The notes: generated by a model not told the origin, from the sequence alone. A DNA stretch of 64,000 nt from Acidovorax sp. GBBC 1281 (GCF_028473645.1 NZ_CP097269.1:1062001-1126000), one strand, 5' to 3'. Numbered from the stretch's first letter, positions 1-9,980 are shown. A program made the numbers and translations.

Positions 1-769
1 GCAGTTCGAACTCCGCGGGCGTGGCACGTTCGACGGTCTGCAGGAAGTGACGGAACTCCACGCTGCGATGACGTCGGTGGACCTCGGCGATGACCGTGCC
101 GGCCTTGACATCGAGGGCGGCAAAGAGGTCTGTCGTGCCGTGTCTCAGGTAGTCATGCGTGTGGCGCTCCGGCTGGCCCGGTTGCATGGGTATGGCCGGA
201 GCGGTATCACTGTGGGCCTGGATGGAGGGCTTCTCGTCCACGCACAGCACCAGAGCGCGCTCGGGTGGATGCAAGTACAACCCCACGATGTCACGCACCT
301 TGTCGACGAAGTACGGGTCGGTGGAGAGCTTGAAGCCTTCGGTGCGATGCGGCGCCAATGCAAAGGCACGCCAGATGCGCGAGATGGTGGTCTGGCTCAG
401 TCCCAGATGAGCGGCGAGCGTACGGGTGGACCAATGGGTGGCATTCTCTGGCACGGTCTCCAGCGTCGTGGTGATCACGGCCTCGACCTGCTCGTCCAGG
501 ATCGTGCGCGGAGCGCCTGAGCGGGGTGCATCGTCGAGGCCGGCAATGCCATGCTGGGCAAAGCGCCGACGCCACTTCGACACCGTCATCAGGCTCAAAC
601 CCATGGCTTCGGCAATCGCCGTGTTGGTCGCTGCTGAATCGGCACAGGCCAGCACGATGCGTGCTCGCAGCGCCAAGGCCTGGGCGGTCTTGCGACGGCG
701 TGACCAACCGAGCAACACAGCTCGGTCGGCTTCGCTCAACTCGATAGCAACGGCATGCGGTCGGGCCAT
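1..769 (-). CDS. IS630-family transposase, N-terminal part
   Basis: Transposase that would catalyse cut-and-paste movement of the surrounding element. The frame opens at an ATG (767-769) and stays open for 256 codons to the window edge. It begins MARPHAVAIELSEADRAVL. An N-terminal helix-turn-helix region (about residues 15-70, ending near the KWRRRFAQHGIAGL motif) is followed by the start of the DDE/RNase H fold, including VLCVDEKPSIQ, which carries the first catalytic Asp. The remaining catalytic residues would lie off the window. The frame is uninterrupted, so the gene may be intact. It has the same architecture as the transposase at 53843-54937 but is clearly diverged from it. Confidence 0.85.
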   Translation of the reverse strand, partial: MARPHAVAIELSEADRAVLLGWSRRRKTAQALALRARIVLACADSAATNTAIAEAMGLSLMTVSKWRRRFAQHGIAGLDDAPRSGAPRTILDEQVEAVITTTLETVPENATHWSTRTLAAHLGLSQTTISRIWRAFALAPHRTEGFKLSTDPYFVDKVRDIVGLYLHPPERALVLCVDEKPSIQAHSDTAPAIPMQPGQPERHTHDYLRHGTTDLFAALDVKAGTVIAEVHRRHRSVEFRHFLQTVERATPAEFEL

Positions 770-848
770 GATGTGCTCCCGGGCTGCAAAAAACAGCCGC
801 CAGAAACACATCATAGAAGTTCATGCGAATCTCTGGTGCACACCACTA
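1..848 (-). mobile_element. IS630-family insertion sequence, partial (cut by window start)
   Basis: One end of an insertion sequence. It contains a transposase reading frame that runs off the window edge and about 75 bp of non-coding end. The outer end lies at the TA of 847-848, where the sequence read on the minus strand starts TAGTGGTGTGCACCAGAG. IS630-type elements insert at TA and duplicate it, which fits. The far end and the second TA lie outside the window, so the target duplication cannot be confirmed. It is a different element from the one at 53844-55006: the terminal sequences and transposases differ. Confidence 0.8.
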
Positions 849-1586
849 GTTGTCTTCCGAATCCTCGTCCAGGGGTGCCTCTTCGGTGCCGTCCTGCGCC
901 TCGGGCGACGGGCCGGCTACCGGGTGCGACCACTGCCACAGCAGTTGCGCCACCTCGTCCACCCCTTGCTTCTTGAGGGCCGAGAACATCTTGACCTCGC
1001 CGCCGCCGGCCTGCAGTCGCGTGATGGACAGCGCCTTGGCCTGCTCGGCGCGGGTGAGCTTGTCGGCCTTGGTGAGCAGCACCAGGAACTTCAGGCCCGC
1101 CTCGACGCGGTGGCGCACGGCCTCCAGCAGTGCCTCGTCCAGCTCGGTCAGGCCCAGGCGCGGATCGCACAGCAGCACGATGCCGGTCAGGCTCTGGCGG
1201 GTGACCAGGTAGCTCAGCATCACCTGCTGCCAGCGGATCTTGTCCGAGCGCGACACGGCGGCGTAGCCGTAGCCGGGCAGGTCGGCCAGCACGGCGTCGG
1301 TCACGCCCTGCTTGCCCAGCGAGAACAGATTGATGTGCTGCGTGCGACCGGGCTTCTTGGAGGCGAAGGCCAGTTGCTTTTGCTGCGTGAGCGTGTTGAT
1401 GCAGGTGGACTTGCCGGCATTGGAGCGGCCGACGAAGGCGATCTCGGGCACCTCGATGGGGGGCAGGTGGTGCAGTTGCGCCGCCGTCGTCAGGAACCGC
1501 GTGGTGTGCATCCACCCCATGGCGACTTTGGCGTCCGGTGCGGGCGGGAGGGAGCCAGCAACTGGCGCATGTGATGTAGTCGTCAT
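846..1586 (-). CDS. engB: ribosome biogenesis GTP-binding protein EngB/YsxC (YihA)
   Basis: Essential GTPase of the TrmE-Era-EngA-EngB group that helps assemble the large ribosomal subunit. At 246 residues it shows the P-loop GRSNAGKST (about 53-61), the G3 motif DLPGYG and the G4-type LLTKADK. The ATG at 1584-1586 was chosen (MTTTSHAPVA). The frame stays open far upstream, but that extension runs antisense through the divergent cytochrome c4 gene. The C-terminal tail is acidic and low-complexity, ending DEDSEDN. The stop codon TAG at 846-848 uses the TA of the IS630 junction plus one base of the element, so the native C-terminus may have been longer. GTPase motifs are unaffected. Confidence 0.92.
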   Translation of the reverse strand: MTTTSHAPVAGSLPPAPDAKVAMGWMHTTRFLTTAAQLHHLPPIEVPEIAFVGRSNAGKSTCINTLTQQKQLAFASKKPGRTQHINLFSLGKQGVTDAVLADLPGYGYAAVSRSDKIRWQQVMLSYLVTRQSLTGIVLLCDPRLGLTELDEALLEAVRHRVEAGLKFLVLLTKADKLTRAEQAKALSITRLQAGGGEVKMFSALKKQGVDEVAQLLWQWSHPVAGPSPEAQDGTEEAPLDEDSEDN

Positions 1587-1670
1587 AACGGGGGTTACCA
1601 AGGATAGAGGGCCAGGGGGTCGCATTGTAGAATCGCGCCGTTTTGCGCCCATAACACAAGAACCCTCGAT

Positions 1671-2318
1671 ATGAAGAAATTGCTTGCTCCCATGCTGATG
1701 GCTGCCGTGCTGGCAGTTGCTGCTTTCCCGGCTTTTTCTCAGGCGGCCGCCCCCGCCGCCGCGGCGCAAAAACCCGCCAAGCCGGACCTGGCCAAGGGAG
1801 AGGCCACCTTCACGGCCGTGTGCGTGGCCTGCCACGCGGCCGATGGCAACTCCGCCATCGCCATCAACCCCAAGCTGGCCCAGCAGCACCCCGAATACCT
1901 CGTCAAGCAGTTGCAGGAGTTCAAGTCCGGCAAGCGCAACAACCCCGTCATGAAGGGCTTCGCCTCGGCCCTGTCCGATGACGACATGCGCAACATCGCC
2001 TGGTGGGTGGCGTCCAAGCAGGCCAAGCCGGGCTTCGCCAAGGACAAGGAACTCGTCGCCCTGGGCGAGCGCATCTACCGCGGCGGCATCGCCGACCGCA
2101 ACATCGCCGCCTGCGCCGGCTGCCACAGCCCCAACGGCGCGGGCATTCCGGTGCAGTACCCCCGCCTGTCGGGCCAGCACGCCGACTACACCGCCGCGCA
2201 ACTCGTCGCCTTCCGCGACGGCGTGCGCAGCAACAGCCTGCAGATGACGCAGGTCGCCGCCAAGCTCAACGACCGGGAGATCAAGGCCGTCGCCGACTAC
2301 ATCGCTGGCCTGCGTTGA
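1671..2318 (+). CDS. diheme cytochrome c4
   Basis: Periplasmic electron-transfer protein of 215 residues with a Sec signal peptide (residues 1-24, cleavage near AFSQA-A). Two class I cytochrome c domains follow, with heme-binding CVACH at 51-55 and CAGCH at 148-152. Methionine ligands are likely in NPVMKGF and in LQMTQV. In this family it typically passes electrons to terminal oxidases. It is divergent from engB, with about 85 bp between the starts. It lies just upstream of the cytochrome c maturation genes resB-ccsA, which would attach its hemes. A terminator hairpin follows at 2392, so it is probably transcribed alone. Confidence 0.93.
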   Translation: MKKLLAPMLMAAVLAVAAFPAFSQAAAPAAAAQKPAKPDLAKGEATFTAVCVACHAADGNSAIAINPKLAQQHPEYLVKQLQEFKSGKRNNPVMKGFASALSDDDMRNIAWWVASKQAKPGFAKDKELVALGERIYRGGIADRNIAACAGCHSPNGAGIPVQYPRLSGQHADYTAAQLVAFRDGVRSNSLQMTQVAAKLNDREIKAVADYIAGLR

Positions 2319-2391
2319 CTTCGGGATCAATCCCCCGGGCCGGCCACCGTGCCGCGCCCCTGAACCAACCGCCGATAATCACACCCAAGAC

Positions 2392-2427
2392 GGGCGGGTC
2401 CATCTGAACGGATGGCCCGCCCTTTTG
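2392..2427 (+). terminator. rho-independent terminator after cytochrome c4
   Basis: GC-rich hairpin GGGCGGGTCCATC / GATGGCCCGCCC with one bulged T and a six-base loop, followed by TTTTG. It lies between the cytochrome c4 stop and the resB start. Confidence 0.8.
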
Positions 2428-2437
2428 TCTTTCGTCC

Positions 2438-4612
2438 ATGTCTGAAACCACCCACGGCATCCGCATCCACACCCGCTCGCAGGCCATGCGCGCGGCGGTG
2501 GAACTGCTGTCGTCCATGCGCTTCGCCATCTCGCTGCTGACGGTGATCTGCATCGCCTCGGTGATCGGCACGGTGCTCAAGCAGCACGAGCCCGCCGCCA
2601 ACTACGTGAACCAGTTCGGGCCGTTCTGGGCCGAGCTGTTCATGGCGCTCAAGCTCAACGCGGTATACAGCGCGTGGTGGTTCCTGCTGATCCTGGCGTT
2701 CCTGGTGGCGAGCACCTCGCTGTGCATCGCGCGCAATGGCCCGCGCTACCTGGCCGATGTGCGCAACTACAAGGAAAACGTGCGCGAGCAAAGCCTGGAG
2801 GCCTTCGGGCTGCGGGCCAAAGGGCCGCTGCCCGGCGAAACCCCCGAGGCCGCGGCGCGCCGCATCGGCGACATGCTGGCCGGCGGCGGCTGGAAGGTGC
2901 GGCTGCAGCAGCGCACCACGCCGGCCGGGCCCGGAACGGGCTGGATGGTGGCGGCCAAGGCGGGTGCGGCCAACAAGATCGGCTACATCGCGGCGCACAG
3001 CGCCATCGTGCTGGTGTGCGTGGGCGGCCTGCTGGACGGCGATCTGGTCGTGCGCGCGCAGATGTGGCTGGGCGGCAAGACGCCGTACAACGGCGGCGGA
3101 TTGATCTCCGAGGTCCGGCCCGAGCACCGCCTGTCCGAGCGCAACCCGACCTTCCGCGGGAACCTGCTGGTGGCCGAGGGCACGCAGTCGAGCACCGCCA
3201 TCCTGAACCAGTCCGACGGCGTGCTGCTGCAGGAGTTGCCCTTCGCCATCGAGCTCAAGAAGTTCATCGTCGAGCACTACTCCACCGGCATGCCCAAGCT
3301 CTTCGCGAGCGAGATCGTCATCCACGACAAGGCCACGGGCGAGGCCACGCCCGCGCGCGTGGAGGTGAACCACCCGGCGAGCTACCGCGGCATCGAGATC
3401 TACCAGTCGAGCTTCGACGACGGTGGCTCGCGCCTGCAACTGCGCGCGGTGCCGCTCGCGCCCGGCATAGCGCCCTTCGACGTGGAGGGCGTGGTGGGCA
3501 GCTCCACGCCGCTCACCGCCAGCGCCGCGGGCCAGCCGTTCACGCTGGAGTTCACCGCGCTGCGCACCATCAACGTCGAGAACTTCACCGACACCGGCGC
3601 CGTCACCTCCGGCGCGGACGTGCGCAAGGTGGATCTGCGCCAGGCCATCGAGGCGCGCCTGGGCGCGGGCAACAAGACGGTGACCCGCAAGGAGCTGCGC
3701 AACATCGGCCCCAGCGTGAGCTACAAGCTGCGCGACGCGGCGGGCCAGGCGCGCGAATTCCACAACTACATGCTGCCGCTGGACGCGGGCGACGGGCAGC
3801 CCGCCTTCCTGCTTGGCGTGCGCGACACGCCGTCCGAGCCGTTTCGCTTCCTGCGCATTCCGGTGGACGACCAGGGCAGCATGCAGGGCTTCGTGCGCAT
3901 GCGCGTGGCACTGGCCGATCCGGCGCTGCGCGAGCAGGCGGTGCGCCGCTACGTGGCCAAGGCGGTGGACCCCGCGCGCCCCGAGCTGGCCGAGCAGCTG
4001 GCGCAATCGACCGTGCGCGCCCTGTCGCTCTTTGCCGGGGCGGACGCCGGCGCGGCAGGCGCCACCACCGGCAAGGGCGGTGCGCCGGGCCGCGGCGGTC
4101 TGCAGGCGATCTCGGACTTCATGGAGGCCAACGTGCCGCCGGCCGAACGCGAGCGTGCGGGCGAGGTGCTGATCCGCATCCTGAACGGCGCGCTGTTCGA
4201 GCTGGCCCAGCTGACCCGCGAGCGCGCGGGCCTGAAACCCCTGGCGCAGAGCGATGCCACCCAGGCGTTCATGACGCAGGCGGTGCTGTCGCTCAGCGAC
4301 GCGCAGGCCTACCCCGTGCCCCTGGCGTTCGAGCTCAAGGACTTCACCCAGGTGCAGGCCAGCGTCTTCCAGGTGGCACGCGCGCCGGGCAAGAACATCG
4401 TGTACCTTGGCTGCGCGCTGCTGATCATCGGCGTGTTTTCGATGCTCTACGTGCGTGAACGGCGCCTGTGGGTGTGGCTGGTGCCCAAGGACGGGGGCGC
4501 CCAGGCCACCATGGCGCTGTCGAGCAACCGCAAGACCCTGGACGGCGACCGCGAGTTCGCCCGGCTCACCGACAAACTCATCGGGGCGCGGCCCCACGGA
4601 GACACCGCATGA
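2438..4612 (+). CDS. resB: cytochrome c biogenesis protein ResB (Ccs1)
   Basis: Membrane component of the system II (Ccs) cytochrome c maturation machinery. With CcsA it exports heme and links it to CXXCH motifs in the periplasm. The 724-residue protein has N-terminal membrane segments around residues 23-48 ([19 protein letters not shown]) and 75-92 ([19 protein letters not shown]), and a third around 190-205. A long periplasmic domain follows, then a last membrane segment near the C-terminus ([19 protein letters not shown]). The length suits the long betaproteobacterial ResB form. Its stop overlaps the start of ccsA (ATGA), indicating translational coupling. Confidence 0.93.
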   Translation: MSETTHGIRIHTRSQAMRAAVELLSSMRFAISLLTVICIASVIGTVLKQHEPAANYVNQFGPFWAELFMALKLNAVYSAWWFLLILAFLVASTSLCIARNGPRYLADVRNYKENVREQSLEAFGLRAKGPLPGETPEAAARRIGDMLAGGGWKVRLQQRTTPAGPGTGWMVAAKAGAANKIGYIAAHSAIVLVCVGGLLDGDLVVRAQMWLGGKTPYNGGGLISEVRPEHRLSERNPTFRGNLLVAEGTQSSTAILNQSDGVLLQELPFAIELKKFIVEHYSTGMPKLFASEIVIHDKATGEATPARVEVNHPASYRGIEIYQSSFDDGGSRLQLRAVPLAPGIAPFDVEGVVGSSTPLTASAAGQPFTLEFTALRTINVENFTDTGAVTSGADVRKVDLRQAIEARLGAGNKTVTRKELRNIGPSVSYKLRDAAGQAREFHNYMLPLDAGDGQPAFLLGVRDTPSEPFRFLRIPVDDQGSMQGFVRMRVALADPALREQAVRRYVAKAVDPARPELAEQLAQSTVRALSLFAGADAGAAGATTGKGGAPGRGGLQAISDFMEANVPPAERERAGEVLIRILNGALFELAQLTRERAGLKPLAQSDATQAFMTQAVLSLSDAQAYPVPLAFELKDFTQVQASVFQVARAPGKNIVYLGCALLIIGVFSMLYVRERRLWVWLVPKDGGAQATMALSSNRKTLDGDREFARLTDKLIGARPHGDTA

Positions 4613-5979
4613 ACACCGCCGCCACGGACGCTGCCCGCGATCGCACGAATCGCGCCGATCGCACCATCACCCTGAACGAGGGGTTCCTGGCCCGGCGCAA
4701 TGCCTTCGACTGGGTCTTCGCGGCGCTGGTCGCGGCGGGCGGGCTGTTCGCGCTGCAACGCTACGGCGCGTTCATGGATGTTTACGAAAAAGGCATCCTG
4801 CTCGGCGCCATTCCCTGCACCGTGTGGCTGGGCTGGTTCTGGCGGCCGCTGCGGGTGCTGATGGTGGTGGTGGCCGCTTTCGCCCTGGCGGCCATCGGCC
4901 TGTACCAGCAAGACGGCGCCGGCAGCCTGGCGCGCGCCGACACGGTGTTCGGCCTCAAGTATTTCCTGTCCAGCCAGTCCGCCATCCTGTGGATGAGCAT
5001 GCTGTTCTTCATGAGCACGGCGTTCTACTGGATCGGCATGTTCTCGCGCGGCGAGGGCCGCACCCTGTCGCTGCTGGGCTCGCGCCTGGCGTGGGTGGGC
5101 ATCGGCATGGCGCTCATCGGCACGCTGGTGCGCTGGTACGAGAGCTACCTCATCGGCGCCGACGTGGGCCACATCCCGGTCAGCAACCTGTACGAGGTGT
5201 TCGTGCTGTTTTGCTGGATGACCGCAGCCTTCTACCTCTATTACGAGGCGCAGTACGAGACCCGCGCGCTGGGCGGCTTCGTCATGCTGGTGGTCAGCGC
5301 CGCCGTGGGCTTTCTGCTCTGGTACACCGTGGTGCGCGAGGCGCACGAGATCCAGCCCCTGGTGCCGGCCCTGAAGAGCTGGTGGATGAAGCTGCACGTG
5401 CCCGCCAACTTCATCGGCTACGGCACCTTCGCGCTGTCGGCCATGGTGGCGTTCGCCTACCTCATCAAGCAGCAGGCCGGCGAGACGCGCTGGTACAAGC
5501 TCGCGCCCCTGTGGCTGCTGGGCGTGGTGCTGTGCTTCGAGCCCATCGTGTTCCGCCAGGGCGCCACCGAGAACGGCGGCGGCTACTGGATGGTGTATTT
5601 CGGCGTGTCGGCGTTCATCGTGGCGGGCATCCTGCTCGGGCGCCGGCGCATCGCGGCCCGGCTGCCGTCCTTCGAGGTGCTGGACGATGTCATGTACAAG
5701 GCCATCGCCGTGGGCTTCGCCTTCTTCACCATCGCCACGGTGCTGGGCGCGCTCTGGGCGGCCGAGGCCTGGGGCGGCTACTGGAGCTGGGACCCCAAGG
5801 AGACCTGGGCGCTGATCGTGTGGCTCAACTACGCGGCCTGGCTGCACATGCGCCTGATGAAGGGACTGCGCGGCACCGTGTCCGCCTGGTGGGCGCTGGT
5901 GGGGCTGGGCGTGACCACGTTCGCCTTCCTGGGCGTGAACATGTGGCTGTCGGGGCTGCACAGCTACGGAACGTTGTAG
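4609..5979 (+). CDS. ccsA: cytochrome c biogenesis protein CcsA (heme lyase subunit)
   Basis: Partner of ResB in system II cytochrome c maturation, a polytopic inner-membrane heme-handling protein. The start at ATG 4609, overlapping the resB stop, gives 456 residues. The tryptophan-rich heme-presenting motif [15 protein letters not shown] lies towards the C-terminus, with conserved histidines in the flanking membrane helices (for example [13 protein letters not shown] and [12 protein letters not shown]). The frame is also open upstream inside resB, but no initiation signal there is better than the coupled ATG. The operon is resB-ccsA, and cytochrome c4 upstream is a likely client. Confidence 0.93.
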   Translation: MNTAATDAARDRTNRADRTITLNEGFLARRNAFDWVFAALVAAGGLFALQRYGAFMDVYEKGILLGAIPCTVWLGWFWRPLRVLMVVVAAFALAAIGLYQQDGAGSLARADTVFGLKYFLSSQSAILWMSMLFFMSTAFYWIGMFSRGEGRTLSLLGSRLAWVGIGMALIGTLVRWYESYLIGADVGHIPVSNLYEVFVLFCWMTAAFYLYYEAQYETRALGGFVMLVVSAAVGFLLWYTVVREAHEIQPLVPALKSWWMKLHVPANFIGYGTFALSAMVAFAYLIKQQAGETRWYKLAPLWLLGVVLCFEPIVFRQGATENGGGYWMVYFGVSAFIVAGILLGRRRIAARLPSFEVLDDVMYKAIAVGFAFFTIATVLGALWAAEAWGGYWSWDPKETWALIVWLNYAAWLHMRLMKGLRGTVSAWWALVGLGVTTFAFLGVNMWLSGLHSYGTL

Positions 5980-6050
5980 CCCACAATGAATCCTTTCGGG
6001 GCCGGTGCGCGTATAACCGGCATCGTCCCCCCGAACCACAAGGATTCCCC

Positions 6051-7046
6051 ATGCCGATTCCCCGCAGAGACAACGGCTTCATCCACGCCGCCAGCAGCGA
6101 AATCACCCCCCGCGCCGTCTACGAAGGCCGGCGAGACCTCATCAAGCTCATGGCCGGCGGCGCTGCCGGGGCGGCCCTGGCCACCTGGGCCGCGCGCGAT
6201 GCCGGCGCCCAGGCCGCGCGCCCGGGCAAGCTGGCGGCCCTGGCCGGCGGCAAATCGGCGGTGGCGGGCGCCAACACCATGGAAAAGGTGACCGACTACA
6301 AGGACGCCAGCACCTACAACAACTACTACGAGTTCGGCGTGGACAAGGCCGACCCGGCCCGCAACGCCCACACCCTGAAGACCACGCCCTGGACGGTTGA
6401 GGTGGAGGGGCTGGTCAACAAGCCGGGCAAGTTCGGCATCGAGGACCTCATCAAGCTCAGCGCCCAGGAAGAGCGCATCTATCGCCTGCGCTGCGTCGAG
6501 GGCTGGTCCATGGTGATTCCGTGGGTCGGCTACTCGCTGGCCGAGCTGCTCAAGCGCGTGGAGCCGCAGGGCAGCGCCAAGTACGTGGAGTTCGTCACGC
6601 TGGCCGACAAGAAAACCATGCCCTTCGTCGGCTCCGCCGTGCTCGACTGGCCCTACACCGAGGGGCTGCGCATGGACGAGGCCATGCACCCGCTCACCCT
6701 GCTCACCTTCGGCATGTACGGCGAGGTGCTGCCCAACCAGAACGGCGCGCCGGTGCGGCTGGTGGTGCCCTGGAAGTACGGCTTCAAGAGCGCCAAGAGC
6801 ATCGTCAAGATCCGCCTGACCGACAAGGAGCCGGGCACGGCCTGGAACAAGGCCGCCAAGCAGGAATACGGCTTTTATTCCAACGTGAACCCGAACGTGG
6901 ACCACCCGCGCTGGAGCCAGGCCACCGAGCGGCGCATCGGCGAGGATGGCCTGTTCGCCAAGAAGCGCAAGACGCTGATGTTCAACGGCTACGAGGCCCA
7001 GGTGGCCTCGCTGTACGCCGGCATGGACCTGAAGAAGTTCTACTGA
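6051..7046 (+). CDS. msrP: protein-methionine-sulfoxide reductase catalytic subunit MsrP (YedY)
   Basis: Periplasmic molybdopterin enzyme that reduces methionine sulfoxide in envelope proteins, taking electrons from MsrQ. The 331-residue product begins with a twin-arginine signal ([18 protein letters not shown], about 27-44, with cleavage near AGAQA). The sulfite-oxidase fold follows, with the molybdenum-ligating Cys at about 148 in [11 protein letters not shown]. The motif [14 protein letters not shown] is typical of the family. The ATG at 6051 was chosen because the Tat signal begins shortly after it. msrQ starts 50 bp downstream. Confidence 0.95.
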   Translation: MPIPRRDNGFIHAASSEITPRAVYEGRRDLIKLMAGGAAGAALATWAARDAGAQAARPGKLAALAGGKSAVAGANTMEKVTDYKDASTYNNYYEFGVDKADPARNAHTLKTTPWTVEVEGLVNKPGKFGIEDLIKLSAQEERIYRLRCVEGWSMVIPWVGYSLAELLKRVEPQGSAKYVEFVTLADKKTMPFVGSAVLDWPYTEGLRMDEAMHPLTLLTFGMYGEVLPNQNGAPVRLVVPWKYGFKSAKSIVKIRLTDKEPGTAWNKAAKQEYGFYSNVNPNVDHPRWSQATERRIGEDGLFAKKRKTLMFNGYEAQVASLYAGMDLKKFY

Positions 7047-7096
7047 CCCGCTCCGCGTCCGACATCCCGCCTCCAGCGCCTTCGAGGGCTGCCGCC

Positions 7097-7717
7097 ATGA
7101 AAAAACTGCTGATGCATCCCGCCGCCAAGCCGGTGGTGTTCGCCCTGTGCCTGCTGCCGCTGGCGTGGCTGGTGTTCGGCGCCGCCACCGACCGGCTCGG
7201 CCCCAACCCGGCCGAGACGCTGATCCGGTCCAGTGGCGACTGGACGCTGCGGGCCCTGTGCCTGGCGCTGGCGGTGACGCCGCTGCGCGTCATCACGGGC
7301 ACGCCGGCCCTGGCACGCTTTCGGCGCATGCTGGGGCTGTTCGTGTATTTCTATGCGGTGCTGCACCTCATGGCCTACGCCTGGCTGGACATGGGCTTCG
7401 ACTGGCCGGAGATCGTGTACGACATCGGCAAGCGGCCCTTCATTCTGGTGGGCACGCTGGCCATCGTGCTGCTCACGCTGCTGGCGGCCACGTCGTTCAA
7501 CCGCGCCATCCGCTGGCTGGGCGCCAAGCGCTGGCAGGCTCTGCACCGGATCGTCTACGCGGTCGCAGGTTTGGCGCTGCTGCACTTTTTCTGGATGCGC
7601 GCGGGCAAGAACAACTTCGCCGAGGTGGCGGTGTACGCGGCCATCCTCGGCGCGCTGCTGGGCTGGCGCGTGTGGAAGCGCTACGCCCGGCGCCCGGTGG
7701 CCGCCCGTACGGCATGA
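7097..7717 (+). CDS. msrQ: protein-methionine-sulfoxide reductase heme-binding subunit MsrQ (YedZ)
   Basis: Inner-membrane b-type heme protein that carries electrons from the respiratory chain to periplasmic MsrP. It has 206 residues and about six membrane helices, for example VVFALCLLPLAWLVFGA and FILVGTLAIVLLTLLAA. Family histidines are visible in YAVLHLMAYAWL, QALHRIVYAVAG and LALLHFFWMRAG. The ATG at 7097 is the first start in frame after msrP that yields the expected length. The pair msrPQ follows the cytochrome c maturation genes and forms a redox cluster with them. Confidence 0.93.
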   Translation: MKKLLMHPAAKPVVFALCLLPLAWLVFGAATDRLGPNPAETLIRSSGDWTLRALCLALAVTPLRVITGTPALARFRRMLGLFVYFYAVLHLMAYAWLDMGFDWPEIVYDIGKRPFILVGTLAIVLLTLLAATSFNRAIRWLGAKRWQALHRIVYAVAGLALLHFFWMRAGKNNFAEVAVYAAILGALLGWRVWKRYARRPVAARTA

Positions 7718-7718
7718 T

Positions 7719-7778
7719 GCTATTAAAAGAATAGCAATATGCCCTAGTACTGATTGTGCTGGAGGCCCTTTTGGCTAG
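7719..7778. repeat. dispersed intergenic repeat, copy 1
   Basis: Copy of a short family seen several times in this window. It has a small AT-rich hairpin (GCTATT...AATAGC), then ATGCCCTAGT, TGATTG and a GGCCCTTTTGGCT end. The cta at 7775-7777, at the edge of the repeat, supplies the stop codon of the minus-strand gene that ends here. Related copies lie near 39577, 42234 (inverted) and 48599. Confidence 0.7.
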
Positions 7779-8629
7779 GATCGCCCCTGCACGGCGTGCA
7801 GGGCCGGCCGCACCTGCCGGGTGGCCGGGTCGATGAAGGCCGTGGGGAACTGGTAGGCCCGGTCGTCGAACAGGTCGATGCCGCACATCAGGTTCTCGAT
7901 CCAGTCGAAGAAATCGCCGATGGCCTTCGGCCCCATGATCGGCGCGCCGTGCTGGGGCACCAGCATGGCGATGTCCATCTGCCGCACCATGCGCACCCAC
8001 AGCCGCAGGATCTTGTTGGACACCATGTAGCGGCGGTGGAACCCTTCCATGCGCGGAATGTGCGGCGCCAGATCGGTCACGGGCTCGCGCGCCTCGGTGC
8101 CCGAGGTCATCGACACGCCCAGGTCTCCCGTGAAGAGGATGCGGCTGACCGGGTCGTAGAAGTGGAAGTTGCCCTCGGAATGCATGAAGTGCGCCGGCAG
8201 CAGCACCAGCTCGTGCCGCCCCAGCGGCAGGTGGCCGCCGCCGTCCGGCACGCCGATCACCCGGTTCTCCGTCTTGCCGACCTTGGTGAAATGCGGTGCG
8301 AAGCGCTCCCACACGCGCGAGATCACCAGCGTGGCCTTGGTGCTGGTCATCCAGCGGTCGAGCGAGGCGATGATGTCCGGGTCGGCATGCGAGGCGATCA
8401 GGTACGACAGCTTATGCGGCGGGAAATGCTTGGACATTCCCATGAACAGCTCGTTGAAGGCGAGGTTGCCGCCCGGGTCGATGATGGCGCCCGTGTCGCC
8501 GTCCACGATCAGGAATTGATTGGCCTGAACGGCCTGCCCGTCCTCCTCGATGAGGTCGGAGAACATCAGGCAGGCGTGGTGCTTGTCTCGGTACAGTTCC
8601 AGCGGTTCCAGGGCCATGGCATGCAGCAT
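7775..8629 (-). CDS. metallo-beta-lactamase-fold di-iron protein (ODP-like)
   Basis: Stand-alone metallo-beta-lactamase fold of 284 residues, related to the oxidoreductase domain of flavo-di-iron proteins but without a flavodoxin or rubredoxin domain. Metal-ligand motifs are visible: HADPD (81-85, the HxExD position carrying Asp), HFMHSEGN (His147/His150), FTGDLG (Asp169) and PQHG (His227). This pattern matches the oxygen-binding di-iron protein (ODP) group known from chemotaxis operons and elsewhere. No chemotaxis gene is nearby, so an oxygen or redox sensing role is inference. A second ATG at residue 5 is an alternative start. Confidence 0.8.
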   Translation of the reverse strand: MLHAMALEPLELYRDKHHACLMFSDLIEEDGQAVQANQFLIVDGDTGAIIDPGGNLAFNELFMGMSKHFPPHKLSYLIASHADPDIIASLDRWMTSTKATLVISRVWERFAPHFTKVGKTENRVIGVPDGGGHLPLGRHELVLLPAHFMHSEGNFHFYDPVSRILFTGDLGVSMTSGTEAREPVTDLAPHIPRMEGFHRRYMVSNKILRLWVRMVRQMDIAMLVPQHGAPIMGPKAIGDFFDWIENLMCGIDLFDDRAYQFPTAFIDPATRQVRPALHAVQGRS

Positions 8630-8696
8630 TCTTGAAAAATGCCAATGTAGGCCGCCCCCCGTGCCCAGGGCTTGATGCGAATCAAGCGATGGCCAG

Positions 8697-9980
8697 TCAG
8701 CCCACCAGTTTTTCGTGGCGGAAGGTGTCGGCCGCCGATTCGCGCGCGCGGATCAGGTGGGCCTGCGTGCCATCCACCAGCACTTCGGCCGGGCGGGCGC
8801 GCGTGTTGTAGTTGCTGCCCATCGAGCTGCAGTACGCGCCGGCCGACAGCACGGCCAGGTGGTCGCCCGGCTGCACCGCCAGCGTGCGGTCGCGGCCGAT
8901 CCAGTCGCCGCTCTCGCAGACCGGGCCCACCACGTCGTACACCCCGGCCGCTGCGCCGGCCGCGGCCGCCTGCACCGGCACGATGGCGTGGAACGCCTGG
9001 TACATCGCGGGGCGCGGCAGGTCGTTCATGGCCGCATCGACGATGCAGAAGTTCTTCTGCTCGCCGGGCTTCACATATAGCACCTCGGTCACGCACACCC
9101 CGGCATTGCCCACCAGCGAGCGGCCGGGCTCGATCATGAAATGGCGGTCGCCGAAGCCGCGCGCATCCAGCTTGGCCAGGAGCTTGGCCCACAGCGCATC
9201 GGCGGCCGGTGGCGTGTCGCCGTTGTAGTCGATGCCCAGGCCACCGCCGAAGTCGATGTGGTGGATCGGAATGCCTGCGGCCTCAATATCCTGGATCAGG
9301 TCGAGCAGTCGATCGGTGGCGTCGAGGTAGGGTGTCTCGTCGGTGATCTGCGAGCCGATGTGGAAGTCGATGCCGGCCACCTGTAGCCCCGGCAGCGACG
9401 CGGCGTGCCGGTAGGCCGCGACGATGCGCTCGTGCGCCACGCCGAACTTGTTGCCCTTGAGTCCGGTGGAAATGTAGGGGTGCGTCTTCGGGTCCACGTT
9501 GGGATTGACGCGGATGCTGATCGGCGCCTTCGTGCCGAAGGCCACGGCCACCTCGCTCAGCACGTCCAGTTCGGACTCGCTCTCGACGTTGAAGCAGCCG
9601 ATGCCGGCCTGCAGGGCCTGCCGCATCTCGGCCCGCGTCTTGCCGACGCCCGAGAAAATGATCTTGCGCGGATCGCCGCCGGCGGCCAGCACGCGTTCCA
9701 GCTCGCCGCCGGACACGATGTCGAAACCGCAGCCCTGGCGTGCGAACAGCTGCAGCACGGCCAGCGACGAGTTCGCCTTCATGGCGTAGCAGATCTGCAC
9801 CTGGCGGCCGGCAAAGCCGCGCTGGTAGGCGGCCAGCGCGTCCAGCATGGACGCTTGCGAATAGACGTACAGCGGCGTGCCGTGCTGCCGCGCCAGGTCG
9901 GCCAGGGGGAGTTGTTCGATGAACAGCGCGTCGCCACGGTAGGCGATGTGGGGATGGCCGGGCAGGGCAGGCAAGGTCAT
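8697..9980 (-). CDS. lysA: diaminopimelate decarboxylase
   Basis: PLP enzyme that makes L-lysine from meso-diaminopimelate, the last step of lysine synthesis. The 427-residue length is normal. The PLP lysine is about residue 68 in CYAMKANSS. The phosphate-binding GGGLGI and the active-site CESGDW are present (VYDVVGPVCESGD). The start overlaps the end of lptM by four bases, so the two are co-transcribed from the left end of the lptM/cyaY divergent region. Confidence 0.95.
   Translation of the reverse strand: MTLPALPGHPHIAYRGDALFIEQLPLADLARQHGTPLYVYSQASMLDALAAYQRGFAGRQVQICYAMKANSSLAVLQLFARQGCGFDIVSGGELERVLAAGGDPRKIIFSGVGKTRAEMRQALQAGIGCFNVESESELDVLSEVAVAFGTKAPISIRVNPNVDPKTHPYISTGLKGNKFGVAHERIVAAYRHAASLPGLQVAGIDFHIGSQITDETPYLDATDRLLDLIQDIEAAGIPIHHIDFGGGLGIDYNGDTPPAADALWAKLLAKLDARGFGDRHFMIEPGRSLVGNAGVCVTEVLYVKPGEQKNFCIVDAAMNDLPRPAMYQAFHAIVPVQAAAAGAAAGVYDVVGPVCESGDWIGRDRTLAVQPGDHLAVLSAGAYCSSMGSNYNTRARPAEVLVDGTQAHLIRARESAADTFRHEKLVG

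Noticed and set aside
1587..2330. Upstream extension of engB
   Set aside because: It would run antisense through the cytochrome c4 gene, and the added residues do not resemble EngB.
2327..4597. Long open frame antisense to resB
   Set aside because: The same mirror effect of GC-rich third positions; no start signal or domain.
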